Of a DNA stretch of 64,000 nt, positions 17,506 to 25,193 are shown piece after piece (within the stretch, counting starts at the first letter, position 1; every line of letters starts with the position of its first letter). The stretch is from Bradyrhizobium sp. CCBAU 51627. GTDB taxonomy: Bacteria; Pseudomonadota; Alphaproteobacteria; Rhizobiales; Xanthobacteraceae. Position numbers and translations under genes: made by a program. Under the pieces are notes generated by a model. That model saw only the letters and a list, made by a program, of their open reading frames with translations. It did no database searches and was not told where the DNA came from. Location of the stretch: assembly GCF_028128765.1 (NCBI RefSeq), contig NZ_LBJG01000020.1, positions 1 to 64,000 of the forward strand. Reading direction: 5' to 3'.

Positions 17506-17757
17506 TCAGCAACCGCGGCAAATGTTCTTCAGCTTTGCGGCGGTTCGAGCCTCTTCCGCAACGAATGGGTCCTTGTACCCTGACGATGGGGCACTATCGG
17601 TTTCGGCGGGCTTCTTGGCCTTTGGCGGAAACGCCGCATCGTAACAAGAGAGCCGGGCACTGGTGCTCTCGATCGCGCTGCAATTCGGTTCCGCTACGGA
17701 AGCGGATAACGCAGATGTGCTTAATCCCGACGCGAGCAGGAGCGCCGCCGTCCGCAT
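17506..17757 (-). CDS. Small secreted protein with CYDAAF motif, 83 aa
   Basis: Start chosen at the ATG at 17757 because it gives a clean signal peptide (MRTAALLLASGLSTSALSAS). The mature part has CSAIESTSARLSCYDAAFPP and ends LKNICRGC. The ARLSCYD pattern is shared by several small periplasmic proteins of proteobacteria. Four cysteines could form disulfides. Function unknown; periplasmic location inferred. Confidence 0.6.
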   Translation of the reverse strand: MRTAALLLASGLSTSALSASVAEPNCSAIESTSARLSCYDAAFPPKAKKPAETDSAPSSGYKDPFVAEEARTAAKLKNICRGC

Positions 17758-17791
17758 ACCGGATCGAGTTCTGCTCACACCGAAGGTCCCG

Positions 17792-17989
17792 TCATGATCC
17801 ACCTTTGTTGACCCAAGAAGGACGCTGGCCGGTCCAGATTGGAAGAGCATCCCACTCAGAGCAGCGCATCCGGCGCTCCTCACCCCCGACGCTCACGAAA
17901 ACAAAAGGCGCATCGTCCCGGCCTGTTTTCGAGCCAACGAAAATTGCCGGAACGCCGTAGGCATCCCTGATGATTGCGGTGTTTGCCAT
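17792..17989 (-). CDS. Conserved hypothetical protein, 65 aa
   Basis: Start at 17989 has GGGAG before the ATG. The sequence (MANTAIIRDAYGVPAIFVGS, then FVFVSVGGEERRMRCSEWDAL) suggests a small beta-rich cytoplasmic protein. It precedes the small secreted protein on the same strand and may be co-transcribed with it. No known domain. Confidence 0.6.
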   Translation of the reverse strand: MANTAIIRDAYGVPAIFVGSKTGRDDAPFVFVSVGGEERRMRCSEWDALPIWTGQRPSWVNKGGS

Positions 17990-18067
17990 TATCGGCTCCC
18001 ATTGGCCCAAACTTGCTCCAGGCATTCGATTTGCATTTTGAACGCATGGTTGCTGAACCGCTTGCAG

Positions 18068-18169
18068 CTATAGAATAGCCACAACCGCGATCAGCAGTGC
18101 GAGGAAGACCGGCACCAACAGCGGCGGCACAAGCCACTCACGGATTTCGAATTTGTCGGATTTTGACAT
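18068..18169 (-). CDS. 32-residue single-helix membrane protein, leader-controlled
   Basis: Begins MSKSDKFEIREWLVPP and is followed by one hydrophobic helix (LLVPVFLALLIAVVAIL) to the end. It is clearly related to the 32-residue protein at 33317-33415, sharing the EW-VPP-VP-FL-LL pattern. Both are preceded by the same leader RNA motif. Such tiny one-helix proteins often regulate larger membrane proteins; the partner is unknown. Confidence 0.6.
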   Translation of the reverse strand: MSKSDKFEIREWLVPPLLVPVFLALLIAVVAIL

Positions 18170-18243
18170 CTTACCGCCTTCACTGGGTTGAGGCGGGAGC
18201 GCAAAGCTCTCAGTCACCGATAACAGCCACGAAGCGCGCGGTG
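18170..18243 (-). promoter_or_regulatory. Leader RNA motif, copy H
   Basis: On the minus strand: CACCG...CGGTG hairpin (plus coordinates 18239-18243 and 18215-18219), then GTGACTGAGAG, then GCGCTCCCGCC (18192-18202). The CCGCC can pair with GGCGG (18174-18178) at the ribosome site. Confidence 0.65.
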
Positions 18244-18346
18244 ATACCAATCCTATAGCAGTCTTCTTACCACCGAGCCAGATCAATCTTGGTCCATTGC
18301 TGCCGAAAGTAGATTGGCAGTCGATTGCGTCTCCGGATCGGGCGGC

Positions 18347-18436
18347 TCACTTCCAAAAAACGGCGGCGATCACCAACACGACCGGGATAGTCCCGAGTAC
18401 GGTCACGCCTATGCGGAAGCCAATTTCGCCAGGCAT
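18347..18436 (-). CDS. 29-residue single-helix membrane protein
   Basis: A short frame with GGGAG 6 nt before its ATG. It starts MPGEIGFRIGVTVLGTIPVV and ends in a hydrophobic helix closed by FWK. Not obviously related to the 32-residue pair. The perfect ribosome site and clean membrane-helix composition support it. It lies between the receiver gene and the 32-residue gene on the same strand. Confidence 0.5.
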   Translation of the reverse strand: MPGEIGFRIGVTVLGTIPVVLVIAAVFWK

Positions 18437-18576
18437 TGGGAACTCCCGCCAAGGCAAGAGTGTAAGCTGTCCTTCTGACCCAGATAGACGCTTTAAGCAC
18501 GCTGCATGATTGACCATTTTCCAAACCTTCGCAGGCCCGCATCGAAATCAAAACACAGGGGACGGGCGGCTGGCCA

Positions 18577-18939
18577 TCATCCGGTGAGAGCATGGAGATG
18601 CTGGCCGAGCTGCCTCTGCACATAGGGCTTGGCCAGGAAGCGGGCTCCGGCGGGAAGATCGTCGACGGCAGGTTCTACCTGGCCCGAAGTGACCAGCAGT
18701 GCGATCGGAGGCCAACGGTCGCGAACGGTGGCTAGAAGTCCCAGGCCATCCATCGAGCCGGGCATCTGGATATCGGTAAATACGATCGCTATATCGGCGG
18801 TGTTCTCCAGGAGCTCGATTGCGTGATCCGCATCGGCGGCCTCTATGACCTCGTAGCCCAGCTCGCGTACCATCTCAGCCGCATTCAGACGAATGAGGAA
18901 CTCGTCCTCGACTATCAAAACAACAGATTTGTGAGCCAC
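18577..18939 (-). CDS. Single-domain response regulator, 120 aa
   Basis: Receiver domain only: acidic residues EDE at 11-13, phosphoacceptor Asp56 in FTDIQMP, LLVTSGQ, and FLAKPY with the conserved Lys. Start set at GTG 18939 as there is no ATG. It is divergent from a sensor kinase (start 19063), 123 bp away, so the two probably form a signalling pair. No DNA-binding output. Confidence 0.82.
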   Translation of the reverse strand: MAHKSVVLIVEDEFLIRLNAAEMVRELGYEVIEAADADHAIELLENTADIAIVFTDIQMPGSMDGLGLLATVRDRWPPIALLVTSGQVEPAVDDLPAGARFLAKPYVQRQLGQHLHALTG

Positions 18940-19062
18940 CGAATAGGGGTACTTTACTCTAGAGGTCAACACGCAACGGCTCCCGCCTCGCGTTGTTCCG
19001 AGAACATTCTATCTCTTCCAGAGTTGGGTCAGGAACCCAGATGCTCCCCTGAGTATAGTTCA

Positions 19063-20322
19063 ATGATAACCGAACTTAGCGGCGAAATCACCGCCGTTCA
19101 GCAAATCAATGCTGTTCCGAAAATTTTGGATGCCGTAACCCGCTTAACGGGCATGGGCTTCGTAGCGGTCGCCAGGGTGACCAGCGATCGCTGGTTGTGC
19201 TGTGCTGTTCGCGACAGCATAGATTTCGGCCTCGTGGAAGGGAGCGAGCTTCACGTCGAAACAACGATCTGCAATGAAATTCGCGGCCACGGCGAACTGG
19301 TTGTCATCGATGACGTCGAGACGGATTCCAGATTTTGCAATCACCCGACGCCACGCATGTATGGCTTCAGGAGCTACATCTCAGCTCCGATCAAGCGTGC
19401 GAACGGAGACATCTGGGGCACGCTCTGCGCGATCGATCCGCGACCGCGTGAGTTAAATCGACCTGAGATCGTCGAAAGCTTGCGGCTTTTTGGGGAATTG
19501 ATCGCTGCGCATTTGGATCTCAACGAGCGCTTCGAGCAATCTCAGGCCGACCTTGCCAAGAGATCAGAAAGCCTGCTGGCCAGTGAGGTGGGGCGGCAGT
19601 CTGCCGAAGCGGACCTGAAAAGCACCCGAGCCGATCTTCTTGACGAACGGAAGACGTCGGAGCTGCGCGAGCAATTTATCGGCGTGCTGGGACACGACCT
19701 CCGCAATCCGCTGGCGTCAATAGCCGGCGGCATGCGTGTTCTCCTCAAGAATGCGAATAGCGAGCGAGCGCCCGACATCGTCGCATCAATCCAGAAATCC
19801 GTGATGCGAATGGCGGGTCTGGTGGACAACATCATGGATTTTGCCCGCGGCCGCCTCGGCGGCGGATTGACGATCAGGCCCGACGCAAACGAGCCACTGA
19901 CCCCCGTGATCGAACACGTCATCAACGAAATGCGTCTGGCGTGGCCAAGCCTTAACATCGAGACCGATATTGCCCTAAACGAGCCGGTTCGATGCGATCG
20001 CATCAAAATCAGCCAATTGTTCTCCAATTTACTCGGGAATGCGGTCACCTATGGCGACATCGACAAGCCAATCATTGTTTCGGCAAGGACGAGCGATGGA
20101 AGTTTTACCCTCAGGGTGACAAATTACGGTACGCCGATCTCGGACAAGGCGATGCAAAGCCTGTTTCTGCCTTACACCCGCGGCGACCGTCCCAGCCAGC
20201 AAGGTTTAGGTCTCGGCCTCTACATCGCATCCGAGATTGCGCGAGCCCATGACGGGACGCTTAAGGTCGTCTCGAGCGGCAAAGAGACAATTTTTGAGTT
20301 CAGCATGCCTGCAACGACTTAG
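19063..20322 (+). CDS. GAF-domain sensor histidine kinase, 419 aa
   Basis: A soluble two-component kinase. Residues about 20-150 are a GAF domain (ILDAVTRLTGMGFVAVARVT...YGFRSYISAPIKRANGDIWG). About 155-205 is a coiled coil. The HisKA box is FIGVLGHDLRNPLASIAGG with phosphorylated His211, and the ATPase domain has FSNLLGNAVTYG and GLGLGLYIASEIARAHDG. No membrane helix, so it likely senses a cytoplasmic small molecule or redox state. Start at 19063, weak ribosome site. Its stop codon overlaps the stop of the inserted transposase frame. Confidence 0.88.
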   Translation: MITELSGEITAVQQINAVPKILDAVTRLTGMGFVAVARVTSDRWLCCAVRDSIDFGLVEGSELHVETTICNEIRGHGELVVIDDVETDSRFCNHPTPRMYGFRSYISAPIKRANGDIWGTLCAIDPRPRELNRPEIVESLRLFGELIAAHLDLNERFEQSQADLAKRSESLLASEVGRQSAEADLKSTRADLLDERKTSELREQFIGVLGHDLRNPLASIAGGMRVLLKNANSERAPDIVASIQKSVMRMAGLVDNIMDFARGRLGGGLTIRPDANEPLTPVIEHVINEMRLAWPSLNIETDIALNEPVRCDRIKISQLFSNLLGNAVTYGDIDKPIIVSARTSDGSFTLRVTNYGTPISDKAMQSLFLPYTRGDRPSQQGLGLGLYIASEIARAHDGTLKVVSSGKETIFEFSMPATT

Positions 20323-21081
20323 GACGCGGACTCATTAAGGCGCAGCCATAGCCGGATTGACGCGAGTTGAATGAATGCGAGGTAGTTGGCGGCGAGCCTA
20401 TCGTAGCGCGTCGCCACCCGACGACATTGTTTGATCCTGTTGAAGAACCGCTCGACCTGGTTGCGAGCACGAGAGAGATAAGGGCTGAAGCAAATCGGAT
20501 CGCTGCGATTGCTTTTCGGCGAGATGTTTGCCCACGCGCCCTTCTTCATGGCAAGCTCCCTGATCCCAGTCCGCATCATACCCACGGTCAGCAAGCAGCA
20601 TCGACCCGGATTTCAGACGAGACAGCAGTTTTCCGGCGAGTCGAACGTCATGGGCCTCACCCGGGCTCAGCGCCAGCCGTACCGGCAGACCATTGCCATC
20701 GACCATCGCATGGATTTTGCTCGTCAAGCCGCCGCGGGACCTTCCCATCGATTGGCGCTGGTTCCTTTTGATGCAGGCTCCATGCTGATGCACGCGGACA
20801 ATGGAGGTGTCGATCATTTGGACAGCGGCATCATGGGCAGTGGCAAGCGCTTCTATGATGCGGCCCCAAACGTTGGCCCGCCGCCACCTAACGAAACGGT
20901 TGTAGCAAGTGGTGTATGGGCCAAACGCCGTCGGCAGATCACGCCAGGGTGCTCCTGATCGGAGGACCCAGAAAATGCCATTCAGGACCCGACTGTCGTT
21001 CACCCGAGGAACGCCACGCGGCTTGTTCGGCAGCATCGGCTTGATGGCGGTCCATTCATGGTCGGCGAGTTCGTAGCGCAT
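20319..21081 (-). pseudogene. IS5-family transposase split by a frameshift
   Basis: The first frame (from 21081) reads MRYELADHEWTAIKPMLP through the DDE core (SKIHAMVDGNGLPVRLALSPG, LLADRGYDADW). After DADW the good sequence continues in another frame (IRELAMKKGAWANISP through ARNQVERFFNRIKQCRRVATRYD). One extra G in the run near 20565 accounts for the shift. Some IS5 members use programmed frameshifting, but single-frame relatives make a broken gene more likely. The second frame reads out of the element to a stop at 20319. Confidence 0.75.
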
Positions 21082-21092
21082 GATTCGAGTCC
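20328..21092 (-). mobile_element. IS5-family insertion sequence, about 0.77 kb
   Basis: Encodes a DDE transposase on the minus strand. GGACTC occurs at the left edge (20328) and, inverted, as GAGTCC at the right (21087-21092), followed on each side by a GCGC-containing stretch, suggesting imperfect terminal repeats. A target duplication could not be resolved. It lies just after the kinase stop codon. Confidence 0.75.
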
Positions 21093-21310
21093 CCAGTTCG
21101 GGACCTTGAATCACGGCAGTCCGGCCAAACGCAACTCTCCTGGCCCGCTCTTGGTACGGCGCTTACGGACAGGAGCGGACATCAACCAGTCCTCAATCCC
21201 TGCCAAATGCGTCGAAAATGACCCGCAGCGGACTCAGCGCGGATGTAGGCTCGTACCAAGAGGTAGATCGCGTAAAGCCGCTAGCAGGAGCTAGGTGGTT
21301 GCGTTGACGT

Positions 21311-21589
21311 CTATCCCTCAGCGGTGGGCTCCCTTCCACGCTTTCGCATCACAGGCTGCGGCTCACCGCCATCAGCAGTGCTGGTATCCACCGATACAAG
21401 CTCGGCAATCCGGAGCTTAGACCCGTCCCTAGCGACCCTAACTTGCACAGTGGTCCCCGCCGGAAGCGTCACATACCCTGCGGTCTTTAGGACAGCTATA
21501 TGCAGAAAGGCGTCTTCCCCCGAGTCCAGAGTTACAAAACCAAACTTCTTCTCCAATCTGAACCAAGTCACACGACCGGTCGCAATCAT
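21311..21589 (-). CDS. Cold-shock-domain protein, divergent, 92 aa
   Basis: A CspA-like fold: GRVTWFRLEKKFGFVTLDSGEDAFLH, where the usual KWFN...KGFGFI becomes TWFRLEKKFGFV, then LPAGTTVQVRVARDGSKLRIAEL and a polar tail. Binds single-stranded RNA or DNA if functional. Start at ATG 21589, with GAGG 8 nt upstream, preferred to the GTG at 21598. Much more diverged than the second cold-shock gene at 30751. Located next to the IS on the island. Confidence 0.75.
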   Translation of the reverse strand: MIATGRVTWFRLEKKFGFVTLDSGEDAFLHIAVLKTAGYVTLPAGTTVQVRVARDGSKLRIAELVSVDTSTADGGEPQPVMRKRGREPTAEG

Positions 21590-21681
21590 TTCCGACACCT
21601 CAATAGGCCCATGCTTTCGACCTAGCCCGCAGTTACGATTTCAGGACACTTTATGCTGTCGGACCTCTCCTGGCGTCATGT

Positions 21682-21828
21682 TCAACGCTGCGGCGTCGTC
21701 CGCCCCAGCTCCCGCTGAACTAAGGAGGCGGTCCAGCCTTCGGGAATGGCATCAAGCACATGGTCAACGGCTTCGTTGCGCCCCGTGGCCGCAAGCCATA
21801 TCTGGCGCTCGCCGCTGTCAGTAATCAC
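21682..21828 (-). CDS. Possible small protein, 48 aa
   Basis: A frame starting at GTG 21828 reads VITDSGERQIWLAATGRN, then EAVDHVLDAIPEGWTASLV and a basic end. The composition looks protein-like and resembles small alpha/beta hypothetical proteins. No ribosome site is obvious, and the frame is open further upstream without an ATG, so the start is unsure. The rest of 21600-22037 has no supportable gene but contains the inverted repeat CGGAACC-N8-GGTTCCG at 21957-21978. Confidence 0.35.
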   Translation of the reverse strand: MITDSGERQIWLAATGRNEAVDHVLDAIPEGWTASLVQRELGRTTPQR

Positions 21829-22037
21829 ACAAATCGACGCGAATGACCATGCCTGCGGCCAACGGAGGGGTGGTTTTCGCTACATCATCAGGTCCGACAG
21901 GCTTCCAAGGGTGTCTGGCGGGAGATAATCTTGAGCAGTCGGAGGCGACCAAAAAGCGGAACCTTCCGCATGGTTCCGGTCGCAGATTAAAACAATGCGG
22001 TGGCTATCTATCCGAAAAGAGCGCACTCTCTCGCCAC

Positions 22038-22117
22038 CACCGAGCGGCCCTTAGCATCTATCGGTGATGTGAACGCATTGTATTGCGCTCCCGCTCAACC
22101 CGCAGCGGAGCATAAGT
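22038..22117 (+). promoter_or_regulatory. Leader RNA motif, copy A
   Basis: CACCGA (22038-22043) pairs with TCGGTG (22061-22066). GCTCC (22087-22091) of GCGCTCCCGC pairs with GGAGC (22107-22111), the ribosome site 7 nt before the start. The linker is diverged (ATGTGAACG). Confidence 0.65.
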
Positions 22118-22318
22118 ATGTCGACTCAACGATCCCCGGCACACTCATCGACCTTCGAGTATCGTCTCGCGCAAGAGGCAAACAGTCTGCGCGCACAGGC
22201 CAAGGGAATGCCCCTTGGAGTCCGGCGGACGGAACTTTTACGGAAGGCCAAGCAGATCGACGTTGCTGGAGAGATGAACAAATGGCTGACCTCACCGGGA
22301 CTGCAGCCGCCATCGTAA
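22118..22318 (+). CDS. Small helical protein of the STFEYRL family, 66 aa
   Basis: Contains STFEYRLAQEANSLRAQAKG, MPLGVRRTELLRKAKQIDVA and ends WLTSPGLQPPS. Closely related to 26865-27062 and more distantly to 25944-26153 in this window. Predicted all-helical, amphipathic, cytoplasmic. Sits directly upstream of a DUF6894-type gene, a pairing repeated at 26865/27127. Function unknown. Confidence 0.7.
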   Translation: MSTQRSPAHSSTFEYRLAQEANSLRAQAKGMPLGVRRTELLRKAKQIDVAGEMNKWLTSPGLQPPS

Positions 22319-22388
22319 AGTCTGACCTCTGTGCACCTATATTCAGTTAGCAAGCAACCAACCGAGGCTCCCTGAATTGCATTCGCAT

Positions 22389-22459
22389 CACCGACCGAGT
22401 CCGAGGCGTCGGTGGCTGAGAGACCGCGTGTGCTCCCGCCTAAAATTGGGAGCGCCAAG
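22389..22459 (+). promoter_or_regulatory. Leader RNA motif, copy B (clearest)
   Basis: CACCGAC (22389-22395) pairs with GTCGGTG (22408-22414). The linker is GCTGAGAGACCG. GCTCCC (22432-22437) pairs perfectly with GGGAGC (22448-22453), which covers the ribosome site 6 nt before the ATG at 22460. Confidence 0.75.
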
Positions 22460-22708
22460 ATGACAATTTACTTCTTCGACATGCGCGATGGCGCAGACCT
22501 CTATCCCGATGAGGAGGGGCTGGAACTATCCAATCTCAAAGCAGTGCAGATCGAGGCCGCACGGGCATTGGGAAGTATGACTAAGCAAACGATATGGACG
22601 AAAGCGAAATCTCAGCTAGGCCATCAGATGGCAGTAGAAGTCCGCGACGCGGTCGGACCAGTGCTAACAGCCGGTTTCTCGTTTGAGACCGAACGATACA
22701 AGCAATAA
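22460..22708 (+). CDS. DUF6894-type protein, 82 aa
   Basis: Begins MTIYFFDMRDGADLYPDEEG with the family pattern YFFD-R-G-----DEEG, then a helix rich in Glu/Ala (NLKAVQIEAARALGSM) and a strand MAVEVRDAVGPVLTAGFSF. One of five such proteins on the island. Small alpha/beta fold; function unknown. Start at 22460 is favoured by GGGAG, though the frame is open to a GTG at 22412 in the leader. Confidence 0.75.
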   Translation: MTIYFFDMRDGADLYPDEEGLELSNLKAVQIEAARALGSMTKQTIWTKAKSQLGHQMAVEVRDAVGPVLTAGFSFETERYKQ

Positions 22709-22754
22709 AGCCACCTATCGGCGAGACTTTCCACATCTATGCGGAGGAGCGCAA

Positions 22755-22928
22755 ATGCCATCCATTGAACAATGCAGAGCGTATGCGGCTGACTTTAAAA
22801 TCCAAGGAGCCGATTCGAAAAATTCAGCAAGGCGCTCTGCGGTACTCATGAGCATTTCAAGGAGCTGGGTAGCACTGGGGCACCAGCTTGAAAACCTTGC
22901 AGATATCGTGAAATCTGAAGGAAAGTAA
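22755..22928 (+). CDS. Small helical conserved protein, 57 aa
   Basis: Starts with GGAGGAGC upstream of the ATG. The sequence IEQCRAYAADFKIQGADSK followed by SARRSAVLMSISRSWVALG and QLENLADIVKSEGK is a two-helix protein of a kind often seen near DUF6894 genes in Bradyrhizobium. Function unknown. Follows the DUF6894 gene by 46 bp, same strand. Confidence 0.7.
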   Translation: MPSIEQCRAYAADFKIQGADSKNSARRSAVLMSISRSWVALGHQLENLADIVKSEGK

Positions 22929-23017
22929 AATCTGCATCGTTGGTCGGGCTGCTTGTACCTCCACGCGAATCCAGAGCTTAGCAACCAACTAGGATCGGCT
23001 CGGGTTAGGTACCACAT

Positions 23018-23094
23018 CACCGGCCGAGGTTGCCCAGGCGTCGGTGACGAGAGAGACACGAGTGCTCCCGCCGCCTTCTGACTGGGAGAAGATC
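23018..23094 (+). promoter_or_regulatory. Leader RNA motif, copy C
   Basis: CACCG (23018-23022) pairs with CGGTG (23042-23046). The linker is ACGAGAGAGAC. CTCCC (23065-23069) pairs with GGGAG (23084-23088), 6 nt before the GTG start. Confidence 0.7.
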
Positions 23095-23253
23095 GTGGCT
23101 CCGATTCAACAGCCTCTGCGAGAACCACCCAGCCATTGTCCCCGCTGTGATGGGGTTCCGCGACTTTACCTGACGCTTCCCAACACTGCCAAAGGCACCA
23201 TGACTTACGTCTATCGCTGCCAAGCATGCCACCAGCTGATATGGGACGAGTAA
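23095..23253 (+). CDS. Small zinc-ribbon protein, 52 aa
   Basis: Two Cys pairs (HCPRCDGVPRLYLTL and YVYRCQACHQLIWDE) form a classic rubredoxin-like zinc ribbon. GTG start with GGGAG upstream; an upstream GTG at 23044 in the leader is in frame. Might bind nucleic acid or a protein partner. Function unknown. Confidence 0.65.
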   Translation: MAPIQQPLREPPSHCPRCDGVPRLYLTLPNTAKGTMTYVYRCQACHQLIWDE

Positions 23254-23293
23254 TGCTGCTTCAGTTGGGGGCTCTCAACGCTGGCTTCCGCTT

Positions 23294-23465
23294 ATGGCCC
23301 AGGTTGTGTGAAAACGCGAAATCTCGCGAAGGCCAGAGAATCTGCTTCTCAGATGCCGCTGCGCCGCAGTTTAGTATGCTCCTCAAGCTCCCAGAGCGGG
23401 CTTCCGAAGGAATGCTTTTCTCTGCAATTTGCTCTGCGCTGCGTTTTCACACAGCCTGGGCCCAT
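23294..23465. mobile_element. MITE-like element, 172 bp
   Basis: The ends are imperfect inverted repeats of about 24 bp: TGGCCCAGG-TTGTGTGAAAACGC at the left (23294-23317) against the complement of GCGTTTTCACACAGCC-TGGGCCCAT at the right (23441-23465). No coding capacity. It fits a non-autonomous transposon. A target duplication is not evident. No gene is supported between 23254 and 23693. Confidence 0.6.
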
Positions 23466-23693
23466 CGCTGCCGCGATCCACGGCCGAGGATATGTCGGCT
23501 ATCGACCTAACTTAACGGGGCTAAAGCATCGCGATTGACCCAGACTGACTCGTTATGCTGTTAGCGTTAGGGGGCCTGTAGGGGCCGAACGCCGTGTCGT
23601 CCAGACGTGTCTCGCGTCGAGCTGCATAGTACGCATGTGCTCGGAAGGGCTTCAGTTCAAGGTTCAATACCCCTAATTGCGCAGGTTGGGCTG

Positions 23694-24410
23694 TCAAAGT
23701 TTTTCATCCCTGAGATGGAGATACTCTGGCGTGAAGTCCGCCAGCTCCTCCAGCTCCTTCCGTCGGAGCAGCGTCAACGTGCGCCTCTCCCACTCAATGA
23801 GTCGCAGTTGTCTTAGCTCCTGTATAGTCCGATTGATGTGCACGACGGACAAACCGCAGGCATCCGCGATGTTCTGCTGGGTGAAAGGAAGATAAAAGCT
23901 GGCGTTCTCCAGCAATCCGACGACTTCGAGTCGCGCCGCAAGCTCGCAGATGAGGTGCCCCACTCGTGAGCGCGCGTCGCGGGCAAGGCCTGCAATCCAT
24001 TCGCGGTAAATCGCGGCATCGACAAGGGTCTCGCGCCAGAGGGCGTGAACCAGTCCGGGAGAGCTACTCAGGATATCATTGAGATAGGTGTGCGGCACAA
24101 AGCCAACGGTCGATGGACCCGCACTGCAAATATTGTGGTCCATGACGGGTAGCTGCAAAGTGTGCAGATCGGGCATATCGCCAGCCAGGTAGATCGACAG
24201 GATCTGGGCTCGGGTGCCGACGACCTTATGACGAAACACAAACCCGCTCATCACGATGGCGCACCGGGACGCTCTGTCTCCTTCACGCACGATGTATTCG
24301 CCGTCAGTGAATTCCTTCACCGTATGGGGCATGTTCGCGAGCTTGGTCCGGTCCTCGTCGGAGAGTCCAACAACGGCTTGCAGCCGTTTGATCAAGATTT
24401 TGCTTGGCAT
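23694..24410 (-). CDS. Crp/Fnr family transcriptional regulator, 238 aa
   Basis: N-terminal cyclic-nucleotide-type beta barrel (VKEFTDGEYIVREGDRASRCAIVMSGFVFRH, QILSIYLAGDMPDLH) and C-terminal winged helix (LPFTQQNIADACGLSVVHINRTIQELRQLRLIEWERRTL). No Fnr-type cysteine cluster is seen, so it is not an oxygen-sensing FNR. Start at the ATG at 24410. Preceded by a partial copy of the leader motif, which would place a transcription factor under the same control as the small proteins. Confidence 0.88.
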   Translation of the reverse strand: MPSKILIKRLQAVVGLSDEDRTKLANMPHTVKEFTDGEYIVREGDRASRCAIVMSGFVFRHKVVGTRAQILSIYLAGDMPDLHTLQLPVMDHNICSAGPSTVGFVPHTYLNDILSSSPGLVHALWRETLVDAAIYREWIAGLARDARSRVGHLICELAARLEVVGLLENASFYLPFTQQNIADACGLSVVHINRTIQELRQLRLIEWERRTLTLLRRKELEELADFTPEYLHLRDEKL

Positions 24411-24460
24411 TGCAGCACCCGAGTTCTGGGGCGGGAGCACAACACTCTCAGTTGCCAGCT
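24411..24460 (-). promoter_or_regulatory. Leader RNA motif, partial copy I
   Basis: The minus strand has AACTGAGAGTGTTGTGCTCCCGCC before the Crp-type gene, matching the linker and anti-ribosome-site parts of the motif. The upstream CACCG/CGGTG hairpin is replaced by GCTGGC-type repeats, so this copy is degenerate. Confidence 0.5.
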
Positions 24461-24558
24461 ACCCTGCATTAACGCCAGCAATGCTGATACGCTAACACAA
24501 AACTCCGGGGGGAACATGACCTCGGAGCTGTTAGCATTCTCGGCAGCAAACCACGCCC

Positions 24559-24807
24559 TTAGGAGGGAGGCTCAGATTGAAGTGCGGTAAACCGCAGAAC
24601 GAAGAGCGTCCGGCCGTGTGGTAATGGACCGTCGGTTACCTTCATCTCCCACGGAATGTCCTTCCACAGATTTCCCATTGAGCCTTGTTTGATGATTTGG
24701 CCACTCATTTGCACGGCTTCAGCTCGTGCGGCTGCAATGTCGGGGAGCTCAGTGCCGGCATCATCCAGCGAAGAGCTATCAGAGATATGGAAGAAGTAGC
24801 GCGGCAT
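24559..24807 (-). CDS. DUF6894-type protein, divergent member, 82 aa
   Basis: Begins MPRYFFHISDSSSLDDAGTE, followed by LPDIAAARAEAVQMSGQI and a strand-rich end (WEMKVTDGPLPHGRTLFVLRF). The YFFHI start and Ala/Glu helix place it with DUF6894. No leader motif is seen upstream. Function unknown. Confidence 0.7.
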   Translation of the reverse strand: MPRYFFHISDSSSLDDAGTELPDIAAARAEAVQMSGQIIKQGSMGNLWKDIPWEMKVTDGPLPHGRTLFVLRFTALQSEPPS

Positions 24808-24995
24808 GCTGGCTCCGTCGCAGATTGGATCGGCCTCTAACGATGGTCATCCAAGGTTCCAAAATCAGCACAGCCATTCTGTCACCGCTTTGGCTGGTCT
24901 GCATTAGCGCAAGTAAATTTCCAGCTTACCCCGGCTTCATGAAACACGTAATTTCGGTGTCCGTCGCGCCGGCAGCAACTCAAACAGAGCCGACC

Positions 24996-25193
24996 TCAGC
25001 CGCGTTGTTGCCCATCCTCGTCAGCGGGAACAATTGCTGGTGACCGCTCCTCCAATTCCCGCAGCCGTTCGATTTGGCCTCTAAAGCTTTCCGGTTGTTC
25101 CGGCTCAAGCTTCAGCGACGCACGCAGTTGCTGGCCAATCACTTTCATAATTGCTCGACTGTGGCTGCGGTCTATGTCCTTGGGATGGGGCAT
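24996..25193 (-). CDS. Small conserved protein, 65 aa
   Basis: Start at 25193 has GGAGG 6 nt upstream; the much longer open frame upstream is not supported. MPHPKDIDRSHSRAIMKVIG and QQLRASLKLEPEQPESFRGQ, then IERLRELEERSPAIVPA, make a helical protein of a type common in Rhizobiales. Function unknown. Confidence 0.6.
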   Translation of the reverse strand: MPHPKDIDRSHSRAIMKVIGQQLRASLKLEPEQPESFRGQIERLRELEERSPAIVPADEDGQQRG

